The position numbers were made by a program, and so were the translations under genes. Shown in pieces: positions 32,119 to 40,753 of a stretch of 40,809 bases of DNA. The DNA comes from an uncultured Ruminococcus sp. (lineage in GTDB: Bacteria > Bacillota > Clostridia > Oscillospirales > Ruminococcaceae): the NCBI GenBank assembly GCA_900550695.1, contig URTF01000010.1:1-40809 (forward strand), written 5' to 3'. The first letter of the stretch is position 1. The number at the start of each line of letters is the position of its first letter. Under the pieces are notes generated by a model. That model saw only the letters and a program-made list of their open reading frames with translations, was not told the DNA's origin and did not search any database.

Positions 32119-33297
32119 ATGAGAAATAAATTGCTTGGAAGTGTATATTTCAGACTTTTTGCGGCTGACTGCGGCGATATTGTAAACAAGCTCCGTGCAA
32201 CGGGATTTGCGGTAAAGGATATAAGAACAGAGAACGGAAAATTTGTCACGGGGACTGTTGGTTGGTATGACCTTGACGAGCTTAAAGCTTTTGCCGAAGA
32301 TAACAAGGCACAGTTTGAGCAGCTTGATAAAAAGGGCATAGCCTTTACAGTACAAAGATATAAAAAAAGACTTGGTTTAGCGGCAGGGTTGCTGGCGGCT
32401 CTAATGCTTGTTTTTTACCTGTCAAATACTGTGCTGAGAATAGAAGTCTATGGTAATGAAAGTATTTCGGATGAACGTGTAAAAAGTGTTCTTGCCGACT
32501 ACGGTATAAAAATAGGTACGTTTATCCCAACGCTTGACCTGCGGGAATCAGAGCAGAGGATAATCACCGCCTTCGATTCATTCAGCTGGATAGGTATACG
32601 CTCATCGGGGTGCAGGATACTTGTTGATATAAGAGAACTTACGGAAAAGCCTGAGATGATACCGATATCGACCCCATGCAATGTTGTTGCCGCCTGCGAT
32701 GCGCAGATAGTTGACATACGGAACGTTCATCTCGGCATGCTCGTTCCGATGCTTTATGACGGCGTTCGGAAGGGCGATATCCTTATCAGCGGAACGATAG
32801 ACGGAAAGCTTGACCATGACTATTTTGTTCACGCAATGGGCGAGATAATCGGCAGGTATGACCGTGAGGTGATGTTTGAACAGCCGTATGTCGATAGTGT
32901 TATCAACTACGGTACGGAGAAAACGAAAAAGTCACTCTATCTTTTCGGGCTGAAAATACCTTTGTATTTGAACAAGGAAGAAAAGTTTGAATATGAGTAC
33001 AGCGAAGAAATAAAGTATGCCCGGCTTTTCGGTCTGGAGCTTCCTGTCGGAATTGTAGAAGCGGAGCTGAAACCATACACTGTCGATGAAATAGAATACT
33101 CGCCCGAGCAGGCAAAGATAATACTTGAAAGCAAAATATCGGTTTATGAGAAAAATTTTATCATAGATAAAGATATTACCGTTGTAGGCAAGGAGATAGA
33201 ATTTTCCGAAAACGGTGATAAATTAGTCGTTACGGTAAAATACTGTCTTGAAAGTGATATAGGAGTCACGCAGGAGATTCTTGCAAAAAGATATTAA
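32119..33297 (+). CDS. yqfD: Sporulation protein YqfD
   Basis: YqfD is a membrane-anchored sporulation protein of unknown biochemical role, related to the stage IV SpoIVFB-interaction group by phenotype only. The 392-residue product has a cytoplasmic N-terminal region (1-80), one transmembrane helix (about 85-103), and a large external region with IEVYGNESIS, SFSWIGIRSSGCRILVDIRE (about 155-175) and NVVAACDAQIVDI. The last block near 370-392 contains the conserved VTVKYCLESDIGVTQEI. The ATG aligns with the family start, but the AGGGGAGG is 28 bases upstream; a 5-bp hairpin between (32094-32110) might bring it closer. It is followed by a 50-base gap and then the next promoter. Confidence 0.9.
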   Translation: MRNKLLGSVYFRLFAADCGDIVNKLRATGFAVKDIRTENGKFVTGTVGWYDLDELKAFAEDNKAQFEQLDKKGIAFTVQRYKKRLGLAAGLLAALMLVFYLSNTVLRIEVYGNESISDERVKSVLADYGIKIGTFIPTLDLRESEQRIITAFDSFSWIGIRSSGCRILVDIRELTEKPEMIPISTPCNVVAACDAQIVDIRNVHLGMLVPMLYDGVRKGDILISGTIDGKLDHDYFVHAMGEIIGRYDREVMFEQPYVDSVINYGTEKTKKSLYLFGLKIPLYLNKEEKFEYEYSEEIKYARLFGLELPVGIVEAELKPYTVDEIEYSPEQAKIILESKISVYEKNFIIDKDITVVGKEIEFSENGDKLVVTVKYCLESDIGVTQEILAKRY

Positions 33298-33347
33298 AGA
33301 GAAATTTTATTGAATTATGTAAATTTGGTTAAATTGCAAGAAATATA

Positions 33348-33376
33348 TTGACTTTTCTATTTAAGTGCTGTATAAT
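33348..33376 (+). promoter_or_regulatory. Sigma-A promoter of the xyloglucanase gene
   Basis: TTGACT (33348-33353), exactly 17 bases and TATAAT (33371-33376) form a near-consensus promoter. The predicted transcription start is near 33383. The gene is thus transcribed separately from yqfD. Confidence 0.9.
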
Positions 33377-33386
33377 CATTATAACT

Positions 33387-33400
33387 TGAAAACGATTTCT
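33387..33400 (+). promoter_or_regulatory. Cre/LacI-family-like operator
   Basis: TGAAAACGATTTCT matches the Bacillus catabolite-responsive consensus TGWAARCGYTWNCW at 13 of 14 positions. It has the central CG and near-palindromic arms (GAAA/TTTC) of LacI-family operators. It lies at about +5 to +18 relative to the predicted start, where a bound repressor would block the promoter. No regulator gene is nearby, so CcpA or an off-window LacI-type sugar repressor is likely. Confidence 0.55.
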
Positions 33401-33421
33401 TAATATGAAAGGATCAATACA

Positions 33422-35653
33422 ATGAAAAATCACAGCACAATAAAGAAAATAGGAGCGGCAGCAGTTTGCTTGTGCATGATGCTTGGCGTTCTGACGGGTT
33501 GTTCAGACAAGAAAAATTCAGATAATACCGAAACGACATCGGCGGCTGCCAACGCAGCTGAAGCTGATTCCTCACAGACTGTCCTCAATACCGACTGGAG
33601 CTACGGTCAGGTAGAAATTGGCGGCGGCGGATTCGTTACGGGCGTTTTCAGCACTTGTGAGGAGAATGTTTACTATGCCCGTACAGACGTTGGCGGTGCT
33701 TACCGCTGGGACGAGGCTGCACAGCAGTGGAAGTCTCTCAGCTATTGGGTAACGGACGAGGACAAGGGCTTGCTCGGAATAGACGGACTTGCGGTCGACC
33801 CTAACGATGCTTCAAAGCTTTATCTTCTTGCAGGAACAGAGTATTTCAGCGGTGGAAAGACAGCTATCCTTATTTCCGACAATTACGGTGAAACATTCAC
33901 AGTTGTTGATGTTACCGACAAAATAAAAGCTCACGGCAACGGCATGGGCAGAGGCAACGGTGAAAGAATAGCTGTTGACCCCAACAACGGCAGCATCATT
34001 TTTGTTGGCGGAAGAACTGGCGGTATGCTCAAAAGCACAGACGGCGGCAGCACCTGGGAGCAGGTAGCAAGCTTCCCCGTAACTTCGACAACGAATGGCA
34101 ACGGCATAAACGGTATCGTTTTTGACCCTTCATCGGAGAAGGACGGTGCTTCGCAGAAGATATATGCGTCCGTTTCGAGAAACGGTGACGATAATATCTT
34201 CGTTTCCGAGGACGGCGGTGCAAGCTGGGAGGCTATCAAAGACGGCAACACAAAGCTTATGCCTCAGAGAATGAAGCTCGACTCAAAGGGTAATCTTTAT
34301 GTTGGCTATGCAACAAAGGAAGGTCCTTGGAACGCAGGTGCAGGCGCACTCTGGAGATACAATACCGACGGTTCGGTTGAAGATATCTCACCTATGAGTG
34401 TTTCTATCGGTGATATTATTATCGACCCGACAGATGATAACAAGCTCATAACCGTTTCTACCAACAACTGGAATGAGCAGCCAAACGGCGCTTTCGGTGA
34501 CTCATTCTTTGTATCAACTGACGGTGGCAAGAACTGGAAGAATATTATTAAGGATATGACAATGAGCGACGGCGGGATCCCTTGGATCGCTGATTATGCA
34601 ATTCATTGGTGCTGTTCACTTGAAATAAATCCATTCAACACAAATGAAATTATGGTAACTTCGGGCAACGGTATTTTCGCCTGCGATAATATCTGGGACG
34701 AGCACCCTGCATTCTATTTTAATGCAAAGGGCATCGAGGAAGTCGTTCCCGAGGATATCGTTACTATGGAGGGTTATCCGCTCGTTTCCGCTATCGGCGA
34801 CTATGACGGTTTTGTACACAACGACATAAAAGAACCTGCCGAGCGTCACAAGGGACAGATCGGTTCATGCACAAGCATTGCTATCGCATATCAGAACAGA
34901 AATTACTGGGCAAAGGTCGGCGGAAGTGAATCCGAAATGGCACTTATCTACAGCACTGACGGCGGCGAAACATGGAACAATATTACAAATTCTCCCGAAG
35001 AAGGCAAGATACTCTACCGCGGAAAGCTGGGCTTCACGGCTGACGGCTCACGCCTTTTCTGGAGTGCATCAAACAGTTTCGGTGCATACTATACCGAAGA
35101 TTTCGGACAGACATGGACAAAGTGCGAGGGTATCACGGGTAAGGATGTTTATTTCCTCGGTGACCCGAACAACAGCGATTATGTATATGCCTGCGGAAAC
35201 GGTGCAGTTTTCTTAAGCTCCGACGGAGGAAAGACATTCTCGAGAATGCCTGTTGTAAGCCCAAGCTTCTCCAGATTATGCGCAGACCCGTCCGAAGAGG
35301 GAACTTTCTATATTCCCGGCGGTGCAGGACTTTATAAGGCAACAAACCACGGCGAGAACGTAACACTCGTTGACGGCATCAAATATTGCGAAGCAGTCGG
35401 ACTTGGCAAGGCAAAGAATGACGGCGACCCGTATGTTATCTATATCTACGGTACGCCAAAGGATACCGATGTAAAGGGCGTTTATATGTCCGAGGACAAT
35501 GGCGCATCGTGGGTGCGCATCAATGATGACCTTCACAACTTCGGCGGAACGGGCAACGGCGCATTCGTAAGCGGTGATATGAACGTTTACGGCAGATGCT
35601 ATATGAGTACAGTCGGACTTGGAATCGCTTATTTTGATAAAAACGAAAAGTAA
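33422..35653 (+). CDS. GH74-type xyloglucanase lipoprotein
   Basis: This is an extracellular glycoside hydrolase of the GH74 kind, which cuts the beta-1,4-glucan backbone of xyloglucan, held on the cell surface as a lipoprotein. The 743-residue product has a lipoprotein signal (lipobox LTGC, Cys27), a Ser/Thr/Ala-rich linker (to about 54) and two seven-bladed propeller halves with many BNR-type S-T/E-D-G-G-x-x-W repeats. The two catalytic regions are ARTDVGGAYRW (Asp89) and SAIGDYDGF (Asp460, with Asp462 nearby), matching the paired GH74 aspartates. No dockerin, CBM or sortase motif is seen. AAAGGA precedes the ATG. A related endo/exo-specific role cannot be fixed. Confidence 0.88.
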   Translation: MKNHSTIKKIGAAAVCLCMMLGVLTGCSDKKNSDNTETTSAAANAAEADSSQTVLNTDWSYGQVEIGGGGFVTGVFSTCEENVYYARTDVGGAYRWDEAAQQWKSLSYWVTDEDKGLLGIDGLAVDPNDASKLYLLAGTEYFSGGKTAILISDNYGETFTVVDVTDKIKAHGNGMGRGNGERIAVDPNNGSIIFVGGRTGGMLKSTDGGSTWEQVASFPVTSTTNGNGINGIVFDPSSEKDGASQKIYASVSRNGDDNIFVSEDGGASWEAIKDGNTKLMPQRMKLDSKGNLYVGYATKEGPWNAGAGALWRYNTDGSVEDISPMSVSIGDIIIDPTDDNKLITVSTNNWNEQPNGAFGDSFFVSTDGGKNWKNIIKDMTMSDGGIPWIADYAIHWCCSLEINPFNTNEIMVTSGNGIFACDNIWDEHPAFYFNAKGIEEVVPEDIVTMEGYPLVSAIGDYDGFVHNDIKEPAERHKGQIGSCTSIAIAYQNRNYWAKVGGSESEMALIYSTDGGETWNNITNSPEEGKILYRGKLGFTADGSRLFWSASNSFGAYYTEDFGQTWTKCEGITGKDVYFLGDPNNSDYVYACGNGAVFLSSDGGKTFSRMPVVSPSFSRLCADPSEEGTFYIPGGAGLYKATNHGENVTLVDGIKYCEAVGLGKAKNDGDPYVIYIYGTPKDTDVKGVYMSEDNGASWVRINDDLHNFGGTGNGAFVSGDMNVYGRCYMSTVGLGIAYFDKNEK

Positions 35654-35660
35654 ATCCATT

Positions 35661-35694
35661 GAACAGCAGATAGGCATCTGCTGTTCTTTTTTTT
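35661..35694 (+). terminator. Intrinsic terminator of the xyloglucanase gene
   Basis: GAACAGCAGAT (35661-35671), loop AGGC, ATCTGCTGTTC (35676-35686) is a perfect 11-bp stem followed by eight T residues, 8 bases after the stop codon. With the promoter at 33348 it makes the xyloglucanase a single-gene transcript. Confidence 0.95.
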
Positions 35695-35715
35695 ATGAAA
35701 AAACAGTGAAATGTC

Positions 35716-35744
35716 TTTTACTTCGCAGAAAAATATGATATAAT
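35716..35744 (+). promoter_or_regulatory. Probable promoter of the ABC transporter/PASTA hydrolase operon
   Basis: TATAAT (35739-35744) is perfect and preceded by TGA. The -35 at 17-base spacing is TTTTAC (35716-35721), weak. It lies between the xyloglucanase terminator and the ATPase gene at 35784. Confidence 0.55.
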
Positions 35745-35783
35745 GATTATATAAAATTTTTCGTCAAAAAAGGAAGTAAGAAA

Positions 35784-36485
35784 ATGAGCTTTGTTGAATT
35801 CAAAAATGTTTATAAACGCTATAAAATGGGCGAAGTTACGATAAATGCCTCTGACGGTATAAATTTCAGCATTGAAAAGGGTGAATTTGCCGTTATCGTC
35901 GGCGCAAGCGGAGCGGGAAAAACTACCGTTCTCAATATGCTCGGCGGAATGGACTGCTGTGACGAGGGCGAGATAATCGTTGATGGTGTTGATATCGCAA
36001 AATATTCCCCGAAAGAACTTATTTCATACAGAAGATACGATATCGGCTTCGTTTTCCAGTTTTACAATCTTGTCCAAAATCTCACCGCAAAGGAAAATGT
36101 TGAACTTGCTACGGAGATATGTAAGGATTGTATCGGTGCGGAACAAATACTTCGTGAAGTCGGACTTGGCGACAGAATGGACAACTTTCCTGCGCAGCTT
36201 TCGGGCGGTGAACAGCAGCGTGTGTCTATTGCAAGAGCGCTTGCGAAAAAGCCAAAGCTTCTTCTATGCGATGAACCGACGGGAGCGCTTGATTATCAGA
36301 CCGGCAAAACTATCCTAAAGCTTTTGCAGGATACCTGCCGAAACACGGGAACGACCGTTGTTGTCATAACGCATAACCTTGCCATAACTCCAATGGCTGA
36401 CAGAGTTATCACCATAAAGAGCAGCAAGGTCGAAAGCGTTGTTCTGAATGATAAACCGACATCGATAGAAAGCATTGAATGGTAA
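35784..36485 (+). CDS. ABC transporter ATP-binding protein (MacB/LolD type)
   Basis: This ATPase powers an FtsX-type permease encoded next to it. The 233-residue product has Walker A GASGAGKT (40-47), Q-loop Gln92, signature LSGGEQQRV (139-147), Walker B LLLCDEPTG with Asp163 and Glu164, and the switch His in VITHN. The core is of the LolD/MacB kind used for mechanotransmission or export of peptides, lipids or lipoproteins. It is 15 bases before the permease gene and uses AGGAAG. Substrate is unknown. Confidence 0.93.
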   Translation: MSFVEFKNVYKRYKMGEVTINASDGINFSIEKGEFAVIVGASGAGKTTVLNMLGGMDCCDEGEIIVDGVDIAKYSPKELISYRRYDIGFVFQFYNLVQNLTAKENVELATEICKDCIGAEQILREVGLGDRMDNFPAQLSGGEQQRVSIARALAKKPKLLLCDEPTGALDYQTGKTILKLLQDTCRNTGTTVVVITHNLAITPMADRVITIKSSKVESVVLNDKPTSIESIEW

Positions 36486-36500
36486 AAGAGGTAGTGCTTT

Positions 36501-39455
36501 ATGAAAAAATCAATGCTTAAAAACACATTCCGAAGCATAAAAAATACATTCGGAAGATTTATTGCGATATTTGCGATAATCGCACTCGGCTCGGGATTCT
36601 TCTCGGGAATAAAGGCTGCTTCTCCCGATATGAAAAAGAACGCTTGGAATTATTATAACGAACACTCGCTTGATGATATCCACATAATGTCAACTCTTGG
36701 ATTTGAACAGAACGAAGTTGATGATATCGGATCATGCGATGATGCATTTTATCCCGAGGGCGCATATTCGTCAGACCTTTTTATAGAAAGTGATTCTGTT
36801 TCACGAAAGGCTGTAAAGGTCTATTCTTATGACCCCGAGAGCAAATTCAATTATCCCGAGATAGTCGAGGGCAGACTTCCTCAGAGCAGTGACGAATGTG
36901 TCGTTGACTATAAATTTCGCGGCACGGAGCAGCCGAAAATAGGGGAGAAAGTCACATTTTCCGCACAGAATGATGACATATCCGACACGCTTTCACGAAA
37001 TGAATATACCGTTGTAGGTTATATAAAGCTTCCGATGTACATCTCATCCGAGCGTGGAACGACTTCTATCGGAAACGGAACGCTGAACGGTTATGTTCTT
37101 ATCCCGAAAGAAAATTTTGCCCTTGAGGTTTTTACGGACGTTTATGTTAAGGTTGACGGAGCTGAAAAGCTTGACCCGTTCAAAATCGAATATGACGACT
37201 TTATCGAAGAAAAAATAAGCTTGCTTGAAGACTTTGGCAAAACAGAGATAGAAAAGCGTGTGAAGAAGATCACCGATGATGCTTATGAAGAAATAAATGA
37301 CGCAAAAGCGGAGGTCAGCGATTCGCAGAAAGACATTGACGATGCAAAAGAAAAGCTTGCCGATGGTGAGGTTGAATATAATGACGGTTTAAGAGCCGTT
37401 GAAAAGCTTAAATCTGTTTCGGAAAAGCTTAACGAGGTTCTTTCCGATTATGAAACAGCTGCCGTTTCCGATCAAAGCGAAATTTCCGATGTTATTGACG
37501 AATTGGATCAGGGCGATTTCTTTTCGGCTGACGATGACCTCGTTCAGCTTCTGACGGGATATATGTCCGTTCCTGCCGAATATGACAATGGCACAAAGGC
37601 TGCCTGCAAAAACGGACTTGAACAGTATATTTCGACGATCAATGATTGGATAACGGAGAATTCGGACAAGCTTGCCGAGGCACGTTCTGAGCTTGACAAT
37701 GCCGCTGACGAAATTACAGACGGCGAAGAGAAGCTCAAAGATGCACAGACGGAGATAGCCGATGCCGAAAAAGAGGTTGCCGACAAGACAAAAGACGCAA
37801 AATGGTATGTGATGAACCGCAGTGATATTTATCCGTCATTCGGAAATTATGGTGAAGACTGCGATAAGGTCGATGCTATCGCAAAGGTATTCCCTGTATT
37901 CTTTATTCTTATCGCAGCACTCGTTTGCTGGACGACAATGACACGAATGGTCGAGGAACAGCGTATCCAGACGGGTACGTTCAAGGCGCTTGGCTACGGT
38001 TACGGCGAAATAATGGGGCAGTACATTCTTTATGCTGTTCTTGCAAGCATACCCGGAGTTATCGCAGGCGTTGCGCTTGGACTTGGGACAATCCCGAAGC
38101 TTATTTTCTCCTGCTATAAATCAATGTACTCCTTTGAAACCTTCAGTGCATCATTCAGGTGGGATTATGCGCTCTACTGCGCAGTTGCCGCCTGCCTTTG
38201 CACGGGACTTTCGTCATTTATGGCATGCCGTGTGGAGCTTATCTCAAAGCCTGCGGAGCTTATGCGACCCAAGCCGCCGAAAAACGGAAAGAGAATTTTT
38301 CTTGAAAGAATAACTCCGCTCTGGAGCAGAATGAAGTTTACCACAAAGGTCACATTCCGAAATCTTTTCCGATACAAAAGCCGTGTTATAATGATGATAA
38401 TCGGTATTGGCGGCTGTACAGCACTGCTTGTTACGGGCTTCGGACTTCGTCATTCGATAGTGAGCATTGTTGACAGGCAGTATTCAAACGTTTTTCTATA
38501 TGATGCGGTCACTGCGCTTGATGACAGCAAAGCTGATTATGCCGAAGTCAAAAAAGCCGCCGATGATACCGGGCTGGTTGACAATTCGATGTTTGCAATG
38601 CAGAAAGTCGATGATCTTTACTCGGAAAAAGGGTCTGCGGAAGTTTATCTCATCGTTCCCGATGATGAGAACAGTATTTCCAACTTTTTTGATATCCATA
38701 ACCGTGTGACAAAAGAACATTATGACCTTTCGGACAGTGGTATTGTCATAAATGAAAAGCTTGCCCGTCTGCTTGATGTAAAGCTGGGTGACAGCGTTTA
38801 TTTTGAGCAGGGACATTCCGTTGAGATTATCGGAATAATGGAAAATTACACGTTCAACTACGTTTTTATCACTTCGGGTGGCTTTGACAAGCTTGGGCTT
38901 GACTATGAGCTGAAAAACAATGTTATGTACATCAATATGAACGATACATCAAAGGAAAATGAGCTTTCCGAGGCTCTTGTCGAGCGTGATGATGTGCTTG
39001 CGGTGAACTATTCCTCGGGCGGAAGTGACAGTTTCCGAACTCTTGTCGAAAGTCTTTCATTTATCGTTATTCTTGTTATAGTCTGCGCAGGAGCGCTCGC
39101 ATTCGTTGTAATGTTCAATCTTACGAATATAAATGTAAATGAACGTCTGCACGAGCTTGCGACGATAAAAGTTCTTGGATTTTATGACGGCGAAGTTGCG
39201 GCATATATTTACCGTGAGAACACGATATCCGCACTTATGGGAATGATCGCAGGACTTATTTTCGGAGTTTTTTTCGAGGGTTTTGTAATACATACCTGCG
39301 AAGTTGATTCGGTAATGTTTGCACCCGATATCCCTGTATATTGTTTCTTTGCTGCCGCAGCTCTGACGATAGTATTTGCTGTTTTTGTAAACTTGATGCT
39401 CTATTTCCGTCTGAAAAAGATAGATATGGCGGCTTCTCTCAAATCAGTTGAGTGA
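36501..39455 (+). CDS. Large FtsX-type ABC permease with external coiled coils
   Basis: This 984-residue permease has a first membrane helix (about 19-38), a large extracellular region, then a three-helix cluster (about 459-483, 505-530, 553-577), a helix at about 628-650, a second external domain, and a last three-helix cluster (about 851-875, 908-930, 946-970). This is the duplicated FtsX plan (two PF02687-like units). Two acidic coiled-coil stretches (about 253-316 and 380-433, rich in D-A-K-E heptads) extend the first external domain. It belongs to the uncharacterised 'putative ABC transport system permease' type with coiled coils. With the ATPase, it may act mechanically across the wall rather than as a classical pump; this is inference. 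Confidence 0.9.
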   Translation: MKKSMLKNTFRSIKNTFGRFIAIFAIIALGSGFFSGIKAASPDMKKNAWNYYNEHSLDDIHIMSTLGFEQNEVDDIGSCDDAFYPEGAYSSDLFIESDSVSRKAVKVYSYDPESKFNYPEIVEGRLPQSSDECVVDYKFRGTEQPKIGEKVTFSAQNDDISDTLSRNEYTVVGYIKLPMYISSERGTTSIGNGTLNGYVLIPKENFALEVFTDVYVKVDGAEKLDPFKIEYDDFIEEKISLLEDFGKTEIEKRVKKITDDAYEEINDAKAEVSDSQKDIDDAKEKLADGEVEYNDGLRAVEKLKSVSEKLNEVLSDYETAAVSDQSEISDVIDELDQGDFFSADDDLVQLLTGYMSVPAEYDNGTKAACKNGLEQYISTINDWITENSDKLAEARSELDNAADEITDGEEKLKDAQTEIADAEKEVADKTKDAKWYVMNRSDIYPSFGNYGEDCDKVDAIAKVFPVFFILIAALVCWTTMTRMVEEQRIQTGTFKALGYGYGEIMGQYILYAVLASIPGVIAGVALGLGTIPKLIFSCYKSMYSFETFSASFRWDYALYCAVAACLCTGLSSFMACRVELISKPAELMRPKPPKNGKRIFLERITPLWSRMKFTTKVTFRNLFRYKSRVIMMIIGIGGCTALLVTGFGLRHSIVSIVDRQYSNVFLYDAVTALDDSKADYAEVKKAADDTGLVDNSMFAMQKVDDLYSEKGSAEVYLIVPDDENSISNFFDIHNRVTKEHYDLSDSGIVINEKLARLLDVKLGDSVYFEQGHSVEIIGIMENYTFNYVFITSGGFDKLGLDYELKNNVMYINMNDTSKENELSEALVERDDVLAVNYSSGGSDSFRTLVESLSFIVILVIVCAGALAFVVMFNLTNINVNERLHELATIKVLGFYDGEVAAYIYRENTISALMGMIAGLIFGVFFEGFVIHTCEVDSVMFAPDIPVYCFFAAAALTIVFAVFVNLMLYFRLKKIDMAASLKSVE

Positions 39456-39479
39456 TCTTTCCAAAAGGAGGGAACTTTA

Positions 39480-40715
39480 ATGAACAATAGAAATGAAAAG
39501 CTTGTCAGTGTTATAATAATCATACTTTCGCTGATATCATTCGTTGTGGTCGCCTGCATCGTGATCTTTCGCAAGCCTGCCAATGTGCAGGAGTTAATGC
39601 CGAAGATCGTCGGTTATACTGTCGATGATGTCAGCAGCTGTTACAGCAGATTTTTCACGCTTGATGTAGAATATGACTATGATACTGACTATGAAAAGGG
39701 CGTTATCCTTTCGCAGAGCATCGCCCCCGAGGAAGCATATACTCCGGGTGATACTGTGGTTAAGGTAATAGCGAGCGGAGGAAAGCGGCAAGCGGAAACA
39801 ACGGCGGAGCAGACCGAGGCAGTGACCGAAACAGAGCCTGCTGAACCCGAAACGCCGAAGCTTGCGCAAACACTTCTTGTTGATGAGCCTCATTTTGATT
39901 TTGAAACAATGTCCGAGGGCGAGCCTTCAACTATAATCACATCGGGCATCGATAACGACAATGAGGAGATCAGTGCTGCCCTCGACGATCTTTACAATGT
40001 ACTTATAAAAAAATACGGTGATGCAGGATTTATGTATGTGAATCTTGAAAGCGGAGCATCGGTCGAATACAACGCAGATGTTTCATTCTCGGCTGCGAGC
40101 ATCATCAAGGCACCTTATGTAAGAGCAGTCCTCGGCAGCGAAACAGACCTTACTCAAAGCTATGAAATGACCGAAGACATGCTCAATTCAAGTTCTGAAC
40201 TTATCAATAATCAGCCTGTCGGAACAATGTTCACCATTGAAGAGCTTGCGAAAGCTGCTATTGAAAAGAGTGACAATACAGCCTATAAGATGCTTTATAA
40301 CTATATCGGCTACGACTGTTTCAATCAGCTTGCAGAGGGACTTGACCGTGACGAGCGAATGACCGATGACAACTACTGGTTCAAGCTCACCGCAAGAGAA
40401 ACCGCAGTTTACTTCAAGGATATTTATTTCTTCAACGAGGAGCATCAGAACGGTGCGCTTATGAAGGAATTCCTTGCAAACAGCGAGCATAACGATCTTT
40501 TCTCGGACGAGCTTGAAGAATACACGGTCTGCGAAAAATACGGCTTTCTTCCGCAGGACGATTTCTATACGCTCGGTGCGGCGGCTGTTGTCTATACCGA
40601 TTCGCCGTATGCTATCGTACTGTACATACGCAGCACTTCATCAAATATCAAAACGCAGCTTTTCCATGACTGCGCACGATATGCAGATAATTTGAACAAG
40701 CTTATTTCGGAATAA
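39480..40715 (+). CDS. Membrane-anchored PASTA serine hydrolase (beta-lactamase-like fold)
   Basis: This 411-residue protein has an N-terminal membrane helix (about 8-30), one PASTA domain (about 38-99), a Thr/Glu/Pro-rich linker (100-150) and a serine hydrolase domain of the class A beta-lactamase/PBP type. The motifs are SIIK (207-210) and SDN (264-266); the third is KYG (353-355) instead of KTG. It is placed 24 bases after the ABC permease with AAAAGGAGGG, so it is likely the third gene of the operon. A PASTA domain directly in front of a beta-lactamase-like domain is unusual. It could be a wall-binding peptidase, a D,D-peptidase or a sensor; a real beta-lactamase is less likely given the third motif. 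Confidence 0.82.
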   Translation: MNNRNEKLVSVIIIILSLISFVVVACIVIFRKPANVQELMPKIVGYTVDDVSSCYSRFFTLDVEYDYDTDYEKGVILSQSIAPEEAYTPGDTVVKVIASGGKRQAETTAEQTEAVTETEPAEPETPKLAQTLLVDEPHFDFETMSEGEPSTIITSGIDNDNEEISAALDDLYNVLIKKYGDAGFMYVNLESGASVEYNADVSFSAASIIKAPYVRAVLGSETDLTQSYEMTEDMLNSSSELINNQPVGTMFTIEELAKAAIEKSDNTAYKMLYNYIGYDCFNQLAEGLDRDERMTDDNYWFKLTARETAVYFKDIYFFNEEHQNGALMKEFLANSEHNDLFSDELEEYTVCEKYGFLPQDDFYTLGAAAVVYTDSPYAIVLYIRSTSSNIKTQLFHDCARYADNLNKLISE

Positions 40716-40753
40716 AAAAATGCGTGACTTTTGCAGAATGAAAGTCACGCATT
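40711..40753. terminator. Hairpin at the right end, probably a terminator
   Basis: AATGCGTGACTTT (40719-40731), a 9-base loop and AAAGTCACGCATT (40741-40753) form a perfect 13-bp stem. Read leftward it is followed by TTTTT (40718-40714), a strong terminator for a minus-strand gene beyond the right edge. Read rightward the tail is ATTATAC, weaker, but it may also end the PASTA hydrolase transcript. Confidence 0.75.

Noticed and set aside
40016..40560. Last gene as a true antibiotic-resistance beta-lactamase
   Set aside because: The KTG motif is KYG, no clear ExxLN glutamate is seen, and PASTA plus membrane helix point to a wall-bound role.
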